61,653 bases of DNA, from the NCBI GenBank assembly GCA_014859895.1, contig JACZKS010000031.1:1-61653 (forward strand), in the 5' to 3' direction. Shown here piece by piece: positions 7,775-15,978 of this stretch. The stretch is from Rhodospirillales bacterium (lineage in GTDB: Bacteria > Pseudomonadota > Alphaproteobacteria > Rhodospirillales > Shumkoniaceae). Made by a program: the position numbers and the translations under genes. The notes below the pieces were generated by a model. The model was not told the origin of the DNA. It was given only the letters and a program-made list of their open reading frames with translations, and made no database searches. Every line of letters begins with the position of its first letter. The stretch's first letter is position 1.

Positions 7775-8773
7775 ATGAAAACAACCGCATTTTTTTCGTT
7801 CGCCGCCGCGGCGGGGGCCGGGCTTTTCATGGCCAGCGGCATCGCCAAGGCTGAGATCACTCTCCGTTACGCCCATGTCGGCGTCGAAGGCGAGCCACAA
7901 ACCCGCTACGCCGCCGAATTCGCCAAGTTGGTCGGCGAGCGCACCGACGGCCGCGTCAAGATCACGGTGTTCCCGAACTCGCAGCTCGGCAACCTCTCCG
8001 AGATGGTCGACGGCACCAAGATGGGCACGATCCAGATGGCCCATCACGACTTCGCCTCCCTCGGCAAGATCCTCAATGACATGTCGGTGTTCAATGCGCC
8101 CTACATCTATCGGGACGCCGCGCATGCCGTGAAGGCGACCCAGCCGTCGACCTCGGACGTGCTTCAGGAGCTCAACAAGCAGCTGGTCGAGAAAGGCGGA
8201 CTGCGCGTCCTCGGCAGCTGCTATCGCGGCGCCCGGCAGCTGTCGGCCAACTTCCCGGTCTATTCGCCCGAGGACGTCAAGGGCAAGAAGATCCGCGCCG
8301 TGCCCCTGAAGCTGTGGATCTCGATGATCACCGGAATGGGCGCCATCCCGACCCCGGTCGAGATCACCGAGCTTGCGACCGCGCTGGCCACAGGCCTGGT
8401 GGTCGGACAGGAGAACCCGCTCAGCAATATCTATGCCCAGAAGTTCCACGAAGTGCAGTCACACATCATGATGACCGCGCACATGCAGTCGGTCCTCTCG
8501 GTGTGGGTCAACGAGAAAGCCTGGCAGAAAATCCCGGAAGCCGACCGCAAGATCATCGAAGGCGTGGCGGTGGACATGGCGGCAACCTCGCTGGCCTGGG
8601 AACAGAAGTCCGAGGCCGAGATCAAAGCAAAGATCCAGGCGGCCGGAACGAAGATCATCGAAGAGAAGGACGGTCTCAAGAACGACGAGTTCCGCAAAGT
8701 CGTCCTGAAGCAGATCGACAAGGACTTCCCGGAGTGGACGGCCTACATTTCGCGCCTTCAGGCCATAAAATAA
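7775..8773 (+). CDS. dctP: TRAP transporter substrate-binding protein, DctP family (system 1)
   Basis: A 332-residue periplasmic solute receptor. A signal peptide ends near SGIAKA (about residue 26), before the mature start EITLRYAHVG. The DctP fold is recognised by the conserved ligand-contact Arg in GKKIRAVP and by ATALATGLVVGQENP. The Arg normally clamps the substrate carboxylate, so an organic acid or sugar acid is expected. It delivers ligand to the DctQ/DctM pair encoded next. A strong hairpin begins five bases after the stop, probably protecting this message so that receptor exceeds permease. The ligand cannot be named; the linked RpiB-like isomerase suggests a product that enters sugar-phosphate metabolism. 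Confidence 0.92.
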   Translation: MKTTAFFSFAAAAGAGLFMASGIAKAEITLRYAHVGVEGEPQTRYAAEFAKLVGERTDGRVKITVFPNSQLGNLSEMVDGTKMGTIQMAHHDFASLGKILNDMSVFNAPYIYRDAAHAVKATQPSTSDVLQELNKQLVEKGGLRVLGSCYRGARQLSANFPVYSPEDVKGKKIRAVPLKLWISMITGMGAIPTPVEITELATALATGLVVGQENPLSNIYAQKFHEVQSHIMMTAHMQSVLSVWVNEKAWQKIPEADRKIIEGVAVDMAATSLAWEQKSEAEIKAKIQAAGTKIIEEKDGLKNDEFRKVVLKQIDKDFPEWTAYISRLQAIK

Positions 8774-8778
8774 AATCA

Positions 8779-8805
8779 GGGCGGGGGAATCCAGTTCCCC
8801 CGCCC
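8779..8805 (+). other. Intercistronic hairpin after dctP (system 1)
   Basis: A perfect 11 bp stem, GGGCGGGGGAA (8779-8789) with TTCCCCCGCCC (8795-8805), and a five-base loop TCCAG. It sits in the 57 bp gap between dctP and dctQ and is not followed by a T run. Such elements stabilise upstream mRNA 3' ends or attenuate transcription in binding-protein operons. Confidence 0.7.
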
Positions 8806-8830
8806 GATTCTCTTGCGCAAGCGGTAGTCC

Positions 8831-9289
8831 ATGCGTCGCCTGAGAAACATCTACAAAATTTTGACCATCGCCGGCCTGATCGCGATCGTTTTTGTGCCGA
8901 ACCTCCAGATCGGCATGCGCGCCCTCTTCGACGCTCCTGTCAACGGAGCCGACGAACTGGCTCGCTATCTGCTGATTGTCATCACCTTCCTTGCCCTTCC
9001 CCTGGCCGTCGTCGATGGCGGCCACATCGCGATGGAAGAGTTCCAGGTGCTGTTCCCGGCTGGCTTCCGCCGGTACCTCCGACTCGTGATCAAGGCCGCC
9101 GCAGTGCTCGGCTACGGCTTCGTGGCGGTGGCAGCGGTGGTCACCATGCTGGAGAACCTCGAAAACACCACCTCGACGCTGTCGATCCCGTTCTACATCT
9201 TCATTGCCCCCGTCGTACTGGGCATGACGTTCATGGCCATCGAGTACCTGTTGGCCATGAGAAAAGAATTCACAGCAGGCCGCGACTAG
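8831..9289 (+). CDS. dctQ: TRAP transporter small permease, DctQ family (system 1)
   Basis: A 152-residue inner-membrane protein with four hydrophobic helices (about 10-30, 45-65, 85-110 and 120-145). It has the DctQ pattern: a short basic N terminus, an early Asp/Asn-rich loop (NGADELARYLL) and the GGHIAMEEF element after helix 2. It pairs with the DctM large subunit encoded 19 bp downstream to form the sodium- or proton-driven permease. Length is normal for the family. Confidence 0.88.
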   Translation: MRRLRNIYKILTIAGLIAIVFVPNLQIGMRALFDAPVNGADELARYLLIVITFLALPLAVVDGGHIAMEEFQVLFPAGFRRYLRLVIKAAAVLGYGFVAVAAVVTMLENLENTTSTLSIPFYIFIAPVVLGMTFMAIEYLLAMRKEFTAGRD

Positions 9290-9308
9290 GGGCCGGAGAG
9301 GAACCATC

Positions 9309-10586
9309 GTGGCGATCTTGCTGGTAGGCGCGTTCTGTACGCTTTTCACGCTCGGGTTTCCGGTCGCGCTTTCGATCGTCCTGCCGTCCATCGGCTACAT
9401 CCTCTACGAGGAGCTGACGATCGAACTGATCGCGCAGCGGATGCTGTACGCGATGGATTCCTTTCCGCTGATCGCCGTTCCGGTCTTCATCTTCGCCGGC
9501 AACCTGATGAATTCCTCGGGCATCACCGACCGCATCTTCCATTTCGCCGATACCCTGGTCGGCCGCATTCCGGGAGGACTGGCCCAGGTCAACATCTTCG
9601 GCAGCCTGATCTTCGCCGGAATCTCGGGTGCCGCGCTGGCCGACGTCGGCGGCCTCGGCAAGGTCGAGATCCAGGCGATGCGGAAAAGAGGCTTCGAGGA
9701 TTCCTTTTCCGGCGCCGTGACCGCCGCCTCTGCCATCGTCGGGCCGATCTTCCCCCCCAGCATTCCGCTCATCATCTACGGCACGGTGACCAGCGTCTCC
9801 ACCGTCAAGCTGCTGATCGCCGGCATCGGGCCGGCGCTGGTCTGTGTCGCCATGATGATGATCATGACGGCGTTCATCTCGCTGAAGCGCGGCTACCCAC
9901 GGGCCGCCCGCTGGCCGACCTGGCGCGAGCTATTGGCCGCGTTCCTCCCTGCCATTCCAGCCCTCCTGGCCCCGGTGTTCCTGGTCGGCGGAATGTTGAG
10001 CGGTCTGTTCACGCCGACCGAAGCCGCCGCCGTCGTCGTCGTCTACATCATCGTGATCAGCAGCATCGGCTACCGCGAACTGACCTGGCGGCACGTCCTG
10101 CAATGCGCGCTCGATACCCTGCGCAGCTCGGCGGGGATCCTCGTGATCGTGGCGGCCGCATCGATCTTCGGTTGGATTCTCTCGGTCGAGCAGGTGCCGC
10201 AGGCGGTGGCCAAGTTCATGGTCTCGATCAGCGACAACAAGTACGTGCTGCTCCTGATCGTCACCATCGGCCTTCTGATCGCCGGCATGTTCCTGGACAG
10301 CACGACGGCGACCCTGCTGATCGTGCCGATCATCGCCGGCCCCCTCGTCGCCGTCGGCGTTGACCCCGTGCACCTGGGGCTGATCACCATCTTCACTCTC
10401 ATGATCGGTCTGGTGACGCCGCCGATGGGGCTTTCGCTGTTCCTGATCTGCGACATCGCGAACGTCACGATCAGGAAACTGATCAGGGAAATGGTGCCGT
10501 TCTACGTTCCACTGGTCTTCACCTTGGTTCTGATCACGCTCGTTCCGGAAATCACCACATGGCTTCCGAGCCTGATGGATCGGTGA
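9309..10586 (+). CDS. dctM: TRAP transporter large permease, DctM family (system 1)
   Basis: A 425-residue polytopic membrane protein starting at GTG with GGAGAGG upstream. It has about 11-12 transmembrane segments and the DctM hallmarks AIPVFIFAGNLMNSSGI near residue 55, GPIFPPSIPLIIYG near residue 145 and a Gly/Pro-rich LVTPPMGLSLFLI near residue 375. It is the ion-coupled channel subunit of the tripartite carrier. Tight spacing to dctQ implies co-translation. Confidence 0.92.
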   Translation: MAILLVGAFCTLFTLGFPVALSIVLPSIGYILYEELTIELIAQRMLYAMDSFPLIAVPVFIFAGNLMNSSGITDRIFHFADTLVGRIPGGLAQVNIFGSLIFAGISGAALADVGGLGKVEIQAMRKRGFEDSFSGAVTAASAIVGPIFPPSIPLIIYGTVTSVSTVKLLIAGIGPALVCVAMMMIMTAFISLKRGYPRAARWPTWRELLAAFLPAIPALLAPVFLVGGMLSGLFTPTEAAAVVVVYIIVISSIGYRELTWRHVLQCALDTLRSSAGILVIVAAASIFGWILSVEQVPQAVAKFMVSISDNKYVLLLIVTIGLLIAGMFLDSTTATLLIVPIIAGPLVAVGVDPVHLGLITIFTLMIGLVTPPMGLSLFLICDIANVTIRKLIREMVPFYVPLVFTLVLITLVPEITTWLPSLMDR

Positions 10587-10631
10587 ACGCCCAGCACCCG
10601 CAATTCGTGACTAGAATGGAGAAAACAGACG

Positions 10632-11105
10632 ATGAAAATTTCCATTGGTGGTGATCACTGCGGCTTCCCCTTGAAGGGACCGATCATCGAAATGCTCAAG
10701 GAATGGGGCCACGAGGTCACCGACCATGGAGCCTTCGACACCGAACCCGTCGACTTCCCGGACGTTGCCCATGCGGTGTGCGGCCAAGTCCGCCGGGGCG
10801 AAGCCGATCGTGGCATCATGGTGTGCGGCACCGGCGTCGGCGCCTCCATCGCCGCCAACAAGATACCCGGCATCCGCGCCGCCCTGTGCCACGACGTCCA
10901 TTGTGCGCACCAGTGCGTCGAGCACGACGACACCAACGTGCTGTGCGTCGGCGCCTGGATCATCGGCATCAAGACGGCGGAAGAGGTGGTCCGTCATTTC
11001 CTGGATGCCCGCTTCGATCCAGATCCCGCCTTCGTGCGCCGCGTCGCCAAGCTGGCCGAGATGGAAAAGCAGGCGGCCCGCGAGCTTCTCGGTCTCAAGG
11101 ACTGA
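10632..11105 (+). CDS. RpiB/LacAB family sugar-phosphate isomerase
   Basis: A 157-residue cytosolic isomerase close to E. coli RpiB in length. Asp8-His9 (GGDH), the catalytic base Cys65 within GIMVCGTGVGASIAANK and His98 (EHDDTN) correspond to the RpiB active-site residues. The enzyme should interconvert an aldose phosphate and a ketose phosphate. A housekeeping ribose-5-phosphate role is possible. Its position as last gene of the TRAP operon favours a catabolic isomerase for the imported compound, for example a tetrose- or pentose-phosphate intermediate as in erythronate or erythritol breakdown. No kinase or dehydrogenase is linked, so the pathway cannot be completed here. Confidence 0.85.
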   Translation: MKISIGGDHCGFPLKGPIIEMLKEWGHEVTDHGAFDTEPVDFPDVAHAVCGQVRRGEADRGIMVCGTGVGASIAANKIPGIRAALCHDVHCAHQCVEHDDTNVLCVGAWIIGIKTAEEVVRHFLDARFDPDPAFVRRVAKLAEMEKQAARELLGLKD

Positions 11106-11259
11106 GCGACCGTGGCCGAACGTCCCATTTGAAAAGGTGGCGGGCGGGTCCTCGAACGATCGGACCCCCTGCCGCTCTTCCCCGCGTCGCGAGCGCTGAA
11201 GTTGGCTTCCCGCCCACTCACCCGCTGACAATCGGGTGCCGAGCCCCTAGATTGGCTCC

Positions 11260-12033
11260 ATGATTCCCTTCCGCACCACCGCGCCCGGCGCCCACATGCC
11301 CGTCGTCACGGTGGGCCTCATTCTCGCCAATGCCGCGGTTTTCCTCTATCAGATCGATCTATCCCCGCGGGCCGAGGCACATTTCCTCTTCACCTACGCC
11401 CTGGTGCCGGCGGTCTACGGCAACCCCGACCTCGCCCGCCACGCCGGTCTCGACCCCTACAATTACTGGCCGCTGCTCACCAATACCTTCATGCACGGCG
11501 GCTGGCTGCACCTGATCTTCAACATGTGGACGCTGTGGCTGTTCGGTTCGCCGGTCGAAGGGCGCATGCGGCCGTTGCCGTTTCTCGCCTTCTACCTTCT
11601 GTGCGGACTGGTCGGCAGTCTCGGCCACCTGCTCGCCAACCTTGAATCGACGGTGCCGGCGCTGGGTGCTTCCGGGGCCATCGCCGGACTGCTCGGCGGC
11701 TATGCGCGCCTGTTCCCCGGCGCCAAGGTGACGCTGGTTTTTCCGATCGTCATCATCCCCTTCATCTTTTCGGTGCCGGCTATCGTCTTCACCGGCGCGT
11801 GGTTCGCGCTCCAGGTGTGGCAGGGGATGGATGCCATGAACGCCGCCTCGGGGGCCGGCGGCATCGCCTGGTGGGCCCATATCGGCGGCTTCCTGGCCGG
11901 TCTCGCCCTGGTCGCCGCCTTGGGCGGCCGGCCGTGGCAAACGCCGCCGCCACCGCCCCGTTCGCGCCTGATCACCCCATCCGGCGTCAGCCTGCGCCGC
12001 GGGCCGTGGAGTCGCCGGGGGCCGTGGGGATGA
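11260..12033 (+). CDS. Rhomboid family intramembrane serine protease
   Basis: A 257-residue membrane protein with six or more hydrophobic segments. Catalytic Ser138 lies in GASGAIAG and His207 in WWAHIGGFLAG, the rhomboid dyad. The oxyanion/helix-2 motif HGGWLHLIFNMW (79-90) supplies His84 and Asn88. It should cut type I-like membrane substrates within or near the bilayer. The C-terminal tail after residue 225 is short, Pro/Arg-rich and probably disordered. The stop overlaps the next start (ATGA), so expression is coupled to the TauE-like gene. Substrate unknown. Confidence 0.9.
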   Translation: MIPFRTTAPGAHMPVVTVGLILANAAVFLYQIDLSPRAEAHFLFTYALVPAVYGNPDLARHAGLDPYNYWPLLTNTFMHGGWLHLIFNMWTLWLFGSPVEGRMRPLPFLAFYLLCGLVGSLGHLLANLESTVPALGASGAIAGLLGGYARLFPGAKVTLVFPIVIIPFIFSVPAIVFTGAWFALQVWQGMDAMNAASGAGGIAWWAHIGGFLAGLALVAALGGRPWQTPPPPPRSRLITPSGVSLRRGPWSRRGPWG

Positions 12034-12791
12034 GCGAACTCCTGGGCGGTCTCGCCGCCCATCCTGCCGGCGCCGCCTATGCCGTCGCCGCCGTCCTCGT
12101 GGCTGGCCTGGTGCGCGGCTTCACCGGCTTCGGCATGTCGGCGGTCATCGTGCTCGCCCTTTCCATGACGCTGCCGCCCGCCGAGGTGGTGCCCATGGCC
12201 CTGCTCATGGAAATCGCCGCCAGCGCCCGCATGCTGCCGGCCGCCTGGAAGGACGTCGACTGGACCTACGCCCGCGGCCTGCTGGCCGGAAGCGCGGCGG
12301 GAATCCCGGCCGGCGTCGCGCTGCTGATCTACGTGCCGGCCGGACCGATGCGAATCGCGCTTTCGGTCTTCGTGCTGACGACCACCGCGCTCCTGTTCGG
12401 CGGCTTCCGTTTCCGCGGCCGGCCCGACACCCGCTGGGGCTACGGATTCGGCCTGCTGGCCGGAGTGGCCAACGGGGCCGCCTCCTTCGGCGGCCAATTG
12501 ACCGCGCTTTTCCTGCTTTCCACCCCGATCGCCGCCGCCTCGGCCAGGGCGACGCTGATCTTCCTGGCCATCGTAACGTCCATCTATGGCGCCACCATGG
12601 CCCATATTGGGGGCTTGCTGGACACTCAGGAGCTGGTCCGCGCCGGCCTTCTCCTTATCCCGATGGCGTTGGGCATTGCTGCGGGCGAACGCCACTTCCT
12701 GAAAGCGGCACCGGAAACCTACCGGCGGACCGCGCTCGGCTTGCTCGTCGTGCTCGCCGCCTCCGGCCTCGTTCGCGCGGCACTGGGCTAA
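12030..12791 (+). CDS. TauE/SafE family membrane transporter
   Basis: A 253-residue integral membrane protein with seven to eight predicted helices. The TauE/SafE signature appears twice: GLVRGFTGFGMSAVIV near residue 30 and ANGAASFGGQLTAL near residue 150, the usual internal duplication. Members export or import small sulfonates, sulfite or related organic anions; the substrate here is unassigned. The ATG overlaps the rhomboid stop. A T-tailed hairpin follows the stop, so the rhomboid-tauE pair is probably one transcript, separate from the second TRAP operon. Confidence 0.85.
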   Translation: MSELLGGLAAHPAGAAYAVAAVLVAGLVRGFTGFGMSAVIVLALSMTLPPAEVVPMALLMEIAASARMLPAAWKDVDWTYARGLLAGSAAGIPAGVALLIYVPAGPMRIALSVFVLTTTALLFGGFRFRGRPDTRWGYGFGLLAGVANGAASFGGQLTALFLLSTPIAAASARATLIFLAIVTSIYGATMAHIGGLLDTQELVRAGLLLIPMALGIAAGERHFLKAAPETYRRTALGLLVVLAASGLVRAALG

Positions 12792-12796
12792 ATGCG

Positions 12797-12824
12797 CGGG
12801 CGGATAACGCCCGTCTGAGTTTTT
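12797..12824 (+). terminator. Likely rho-independent terminator after the TauE gene
   Basis: CGGGCG (12797-12802), loop GATAA and CGCCCG (12808-12813), followed after six bases by TTTTT at 12820-12824. The spacing to the T run is a little long, so efficiency may be moderate. Confidence 0.5.
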
Positions 12825-12921
12825 CGCGAAGGGCCGACGGACGCCACACCGAAACATGATCCTCCGTCCACTCCCGCGGTAGCTACCACCACCAAATCGT
12901 GTGGGCCATCGACAGACATAA

Positions 12922-13006
12922 GACATCTGCTGACCTATGTATTGACATCTGATGACCGATGGCATCAAACTTGCCTCTCTGGGAGGGCATTGGGCATTTG
13001 ATGACA
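12922..13006. promoter_or_regulatory. Three related operator-like repeats upstream of the second TRAP operon
   Basis: GACATCTGCTGACC at 12922-12935 and GACATCTGATGACC at 12944-12957 are direct repeats differing at one base and spaced exactly 22 bp. A looser copy, GCATTTGATGACA, lies at 12994-13006. CATCTGATG is itself a small palindrome. The second copy overlaps a possible -35 TTGACA at 12942-12947. These are candidate sites for the FCD regulator encoded at the end of this operon. Confidence 0.5.
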
Positions 13007-13081
13007 GTCCGCAAACCGCAGTCTTTCCCGCCCGAAAGCCATCAAGTCGACATGCGAATTCGGCAACGAAAGGAGACGTCT

Positions 13082-14068
13082 ATGTTCAAGAAACTGTTCG
13101 CCACGGTCGCGCTCGTTGGGCTCGCCGTCGGCGCGGCGGGCACGGCGTCCGCCGAGAAAGCCTACAAGCTGAAGCTGGGGCACACCGGCGCCCCTAATCA
13201 TCATTATCAGGACATCTGCACGATGTTCGCAAAGCAGGTCAAAGACCTGTCGAAGGGCGGCGTCGAGATTGCGGTGTTCCCAGCCGACCAGCTGGGCAAG
13301 CAGGTCGAATCCGTCGAGGGAACCATGATGGGCACCCACGACATGGTTCTCACATCCGATACCGTGCTTTCCAACTGGGTGCCGGACATGGGCATCCTCA
13401 ACCTGCCGTTCATCTTCTCCTCCATGGACGATGCCCGGACCATCCTCGATGGCCCCATCGGCGCCAAGCTGGCGGCCAAGATGGAATCCCACGGCGCGGT
13501 CGTCATCGGCTGGTGGGACAACGGCATGCGCCACATCACCAACAGCAAACGGCCGATTGTCACGCCGGCCGACCTCAAGGGTATCAAGATACGGGTTCCG
13601 GAAGGCGAGGTCTTCGTCGAAACCTTCAAGGCGCTGGGAGCCGGTCCGACGGTTATTTCCTTCGGTGAACTGTATTCGGCCTTGCAGCTTGGCACCGTGG
13701 ACGGTCAGGAGAACCCGCCGGCTCACATCCTGACGCAGAAATTCTACGAGGTGCAAAAGTTCGTGTCGCGGACCGGGCACATCCACCTGGCCTCCCCCCT
13801 CATCATGAACAAGAAGCTGCTCGACGGCATGCCCAAGGAATACCGCGAGGCGATCCTTAAGACCGCACGCGAGATGGGTCCCGTGCACACCAAGATGGTC
13901 GACGACCTTGAGAAAAAGCAGTGGGACGAGATCGCGGCGAAAGGCATGAAGATCAACGACGTCGACAAGAAACCATTCCAGCAGGCCGTATTGTCTGTCT
14001 ACGAGAAATTCAAGGGCAAGCTCGACGGCAAGATCATCGACGAAATCGTCGCGACCCTGAAAAAATAA
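13082..14068 (+). CDS. dctP: TRAP transporter substrate-binding protein, DctP family (system 2)
   Basis: A 328-residue periplasmic receptor starting at ATG 13082, seven bases after an AAAGGAG box; longer upstream frames lack such a site. Signal peptide residues 1-23 end at ASA. Conserved DctP features are the ligand Arg in KGIKIRVPEGEVF, the stretch ELYSALQLGTVDGQENP and the mature start KAYKLKLGHTG. It is only distantly similar to the system 1 receptor, so the two loci are not a recent duplication. The neighbouring asparaginase suggests an amide or amino-acid-like carboxylate ligand. Confidence 0.92.
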   Translation: MFKKLFATVALVGLAVGAAGTASAEKAYKLKLGHTGAPNHHYQDICTMFAKQVKDLSKGGVEIAVFPADQLGKQVESVEGTMMGTHDMVLTSDTVLSNWVPDMGILNLPFIFSSMDDARTILDGPIGAKLAAKMESHGAVVIGWWDNGMRHITNSKRPIVTPADLKGIKIRVPEGEVFVETFKALGAGPTVISFGELYSALQLGTVDGQENPPAHILTQKFYEVQKFVSRTGHIHLASPLIMNKKLLDGMPKEYREAILKTAREMGPVHTKMVDDLEKKQWDEIAAKGMKINDVDKKPFQQAVLSVYEKFKGKLDGKIIDEIVATLKK

Positions 14069-14080
14069 GACGGTTGCGAC

Positions 14081-14159
14081 GGCCGGACACCCGGCCACCT
14101 GCCGTGAGGACGCCGCATCCCAATTGGATGCGTCGCCCTCGCGGCTTCCCTTCGCGGGG
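14081..14159 (+). other. Three intercistronic hairpins after dctP (system 2)
   Basis: GGCCGG/CCGGCC (14081-14086 with 14091-14096), a perfect CGCATCC/GGATGCG (14114-14120 with 14126-14132) and CCTCGCG/CGCGGGG (14137-14143 with 14153-14159, one G-T pair) fill most of the 127 bp gap before dctQ. There is no T run. The placement matches the hairpin after the first dctP. Confidence 0.6.
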
Positions 14160-14195
14160 ATCGCCGGGTACCGACATCCCCCATCGGAGGCAGAC

Positions 14196-14678
14196 ATGCG
14201 GCATCTCGATCTTCTGAACCGGACCATCCAGAACCTGTCGGCGGCCTTCCTGGCGGTGATGACCGCGCTTGTCTTGGTTCAGGTGTTCTTTCGTTACGTG
14301 CTGAACAATCCACTCGGCGCGACTCAGGAACTCTCCATCTACTGCATGGCCTGGGTCATCATGCTGGGTGCGACGATCGCCGTCCGGCACCGCTCCCACA
14401 TCAGCGTCAATTTCTTCGTCGACCGCCTCCCCGGCGCCGTGCAGACGCCGGCCCGCTGGACCGGCTATCTCCTGGTCATCGGCTTCTTCGTCATTCTCTG
14501 CAAGGAAGGTTGGACGCTGACCGATCGCGCCATGCTTCAGACATCGCCGTCTTCGGGAATCCCGGTGGGTTTGGTCGTCCTGTCGATCCCACTATGTAGC
14601 GCGATCGCCATCCTCTACGTGGTCGAGCAGATGCTCCTCGATATGCGGCGGAGCCACGACGGACGTGGGGGTAATTGA
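14196..14678 (+). CDS. dctQ: TRAP transporter small permease, DctQ family (system 2)
   Basis: A 160-residue four-helix inner-membrane protein. ATG 14196 follows CGGAGG by six bases, which decides the start over an open frame extending further upstream. The typical DctQ elements NPLGATQELSIYCMAW and RHRSHISVNFFVDRLP are present. One base separates its stop from the dctM start, so the permease subunits are co-translated. Confidence 0.88.
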   Translation: MRHLDLLNRTIQNLSAAFLAVMTALVLVQVFFRYVLNNPLGATQELSIYCMAWVIMLGATIAVRHRSHISVNFFVDRLPGAVQTPARWTGYLLVIGFFVILCKEGWTLTDRAMLQTSPSSGIPVGLVVLSIPLCSAIAILYVVEQMLLDMRRSHDGRGGN

Positions 14679-14679
14679 C

Positions 14680-15942
14680 ATGGTCATCATCTTGTTCGCG
14701 TCCTTCTTTGCCCTTCTCCTGCTCGGAGTTCCGATCGTCATTTCCCTCGGAATCGCGTCCCTCGCCTCGCTTTACATCGGCAGCGACATTCCGTTCCTCA
14801 TCCTCCCCCAGAAGATCTTCAACGGCATGAACAATTTCGCGTTCATGGCCATTCCGCTGTTCCTGCTCGCCGGCAACATCATGGCCGAAGCGAAAATATC
14901 GGACAAACTGGTCGGTCTGGCGGCCGTCCTGGTCGGCCGCTTTCCCGGTGGCCTTGCCCATATGGCGACCGGCGCATCCGCCTTCTTCGGGGCGATTTCC
15001 GGGTCGGCGCCGGCAACCACCGCGGCCATCGGCTCGGTGCTCATTCCGCCGATGGTCAAGCGCGGCTACAGCCCATCCTATTCGGCGGCCGTCGTCGCCT
15101 CTTCCGGCGCACTTGGCCTGGTCATCCCGCCCAGCCTAACGATGGTCATCTTCGGCGTCATGGCCGGCACTTCCATTGGCAAGATGTTCCTCTGTGGGGT
15201 GGTTCCCGGCATTCTCATCGCCGTCGCGCTGATGCTCGTGAACTACGTCATCGCCCGTCGCCGGAACTTCGCCTGTGAGCCGCCCATCTCGATGCGCGAG
15301 GCTTGGATTGTCGTCAAGGACAGTCTGATCGCCCTGGTGATGCCCTTGATCATCCTGGGTGGCATCTATTCCGGCGCCTTCACCGCTACCGAGTCGGCCG
15401 CCGTCGCCTGCCTATACGGCTTGGTCGTCGGCTTCGCCGTCTATCGCAGCCTGACGGTCCGCTCGCTGGTCACCATCCTCAAGACGACGGCGGAGAACGC
15501 GGCCGTCGTCATGTTCCTCATGGGCACCGCCAACCTGTTCGGGTTCATCATCACCGCCGAGCAGGTGCCGCAGAACTTCGCCAACTTCGTGCTTGGCGTC
15601 ACAGACAACCAGCATGTCGTTATGCTGCTCGTCCTGGCCATGCTGCTGGTCGTCGGCACCTTCCTCGATAACGTGGCGGCGCTGGTCCTGCTGGTACCGA
15701 CCATGATGGGGATCGTCAACGCGCTAAACATCGACCCCATCTATTTCGGCGTTTTCACCATCATCGCCCTGGCGGTCGGGCAGTTCACGCCGCCGGTCGG
15801 CCTCAACCTGTTCATCGCGGCAAACATCGCCAAGCAACCCGTCGAACCGGTGGCGGTTCAAGCGCTGCCCTACATCGCGGTCTACATCTTCATGCTGCTG
15901 ATCTTCATCCTGTTCCCTGGCTTGCTGATGGTTTTCAACTGA
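14680..15942 (+). CDS. dctM: TRAP transporter large permease, DctM family (system 2)
   Basis: A 420-residue polytopic protein with about 11-12 helices. The DctM signatures AIPLFLLAGNIMAEAKIS near residue 70, LGLVIPPSLTMVIFG near residue 150 and GQFTPPVGLNLFIAANIA near residue 365 are intact. ATG 14680, with GGGGG eight bases upstream, is preferred to an in-frame GTG at 14665 that would overlap dctQ. It forms the ion-coupled channel for the second system. Confidence 0.92.
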   Translation: MVIILFASFFALLLLGVPIVISLGIASLASLYIGSDIPFLILPQKIFNGMNNFAFMAIPLFLLAGNIMAEAKISDKLVGLAAVLVGRFPGGLAHMATGASAFFGAISGSAPATTAAIGSVLIPPMVKRGYSPSYSAAVVASSGALGLVIPPSLTMVIFGVMAGTSIGKMFLCGVVPGILIAVALMLVNYVIARRRNFACEPPISMREAWIVVKDSLIALVMPLIILGGIYSGAFTATESAAVACLYGLVVGFAVYRSLTVRSLVTILKTTAENAAVVMFLMGTANLFGFIITAEQVPQNFANFVLGVTDNQHVVMLLVLAMLLVVGTFLDNVAALVLLVPTMMGIVNALNIDPIYFGVFTIIALAVGQFTPPVGLNLFIAANIAKQPVEPVAVQALPYIAVYIFMLLIFILFPGLLMVFN

Positions 15943-15978
15943 GGCCGGCAAGCGCCAGGACGAAACGAAGGAGCCACA

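Noticed and set aside
7775-15942. Recent tandem duplication of a TRAP operon
   Set aside because: The two receptors and permeases align only at family signatures, and gene order around them differs (regulator first versus last), so they are separate acquisitions or old paralogues.
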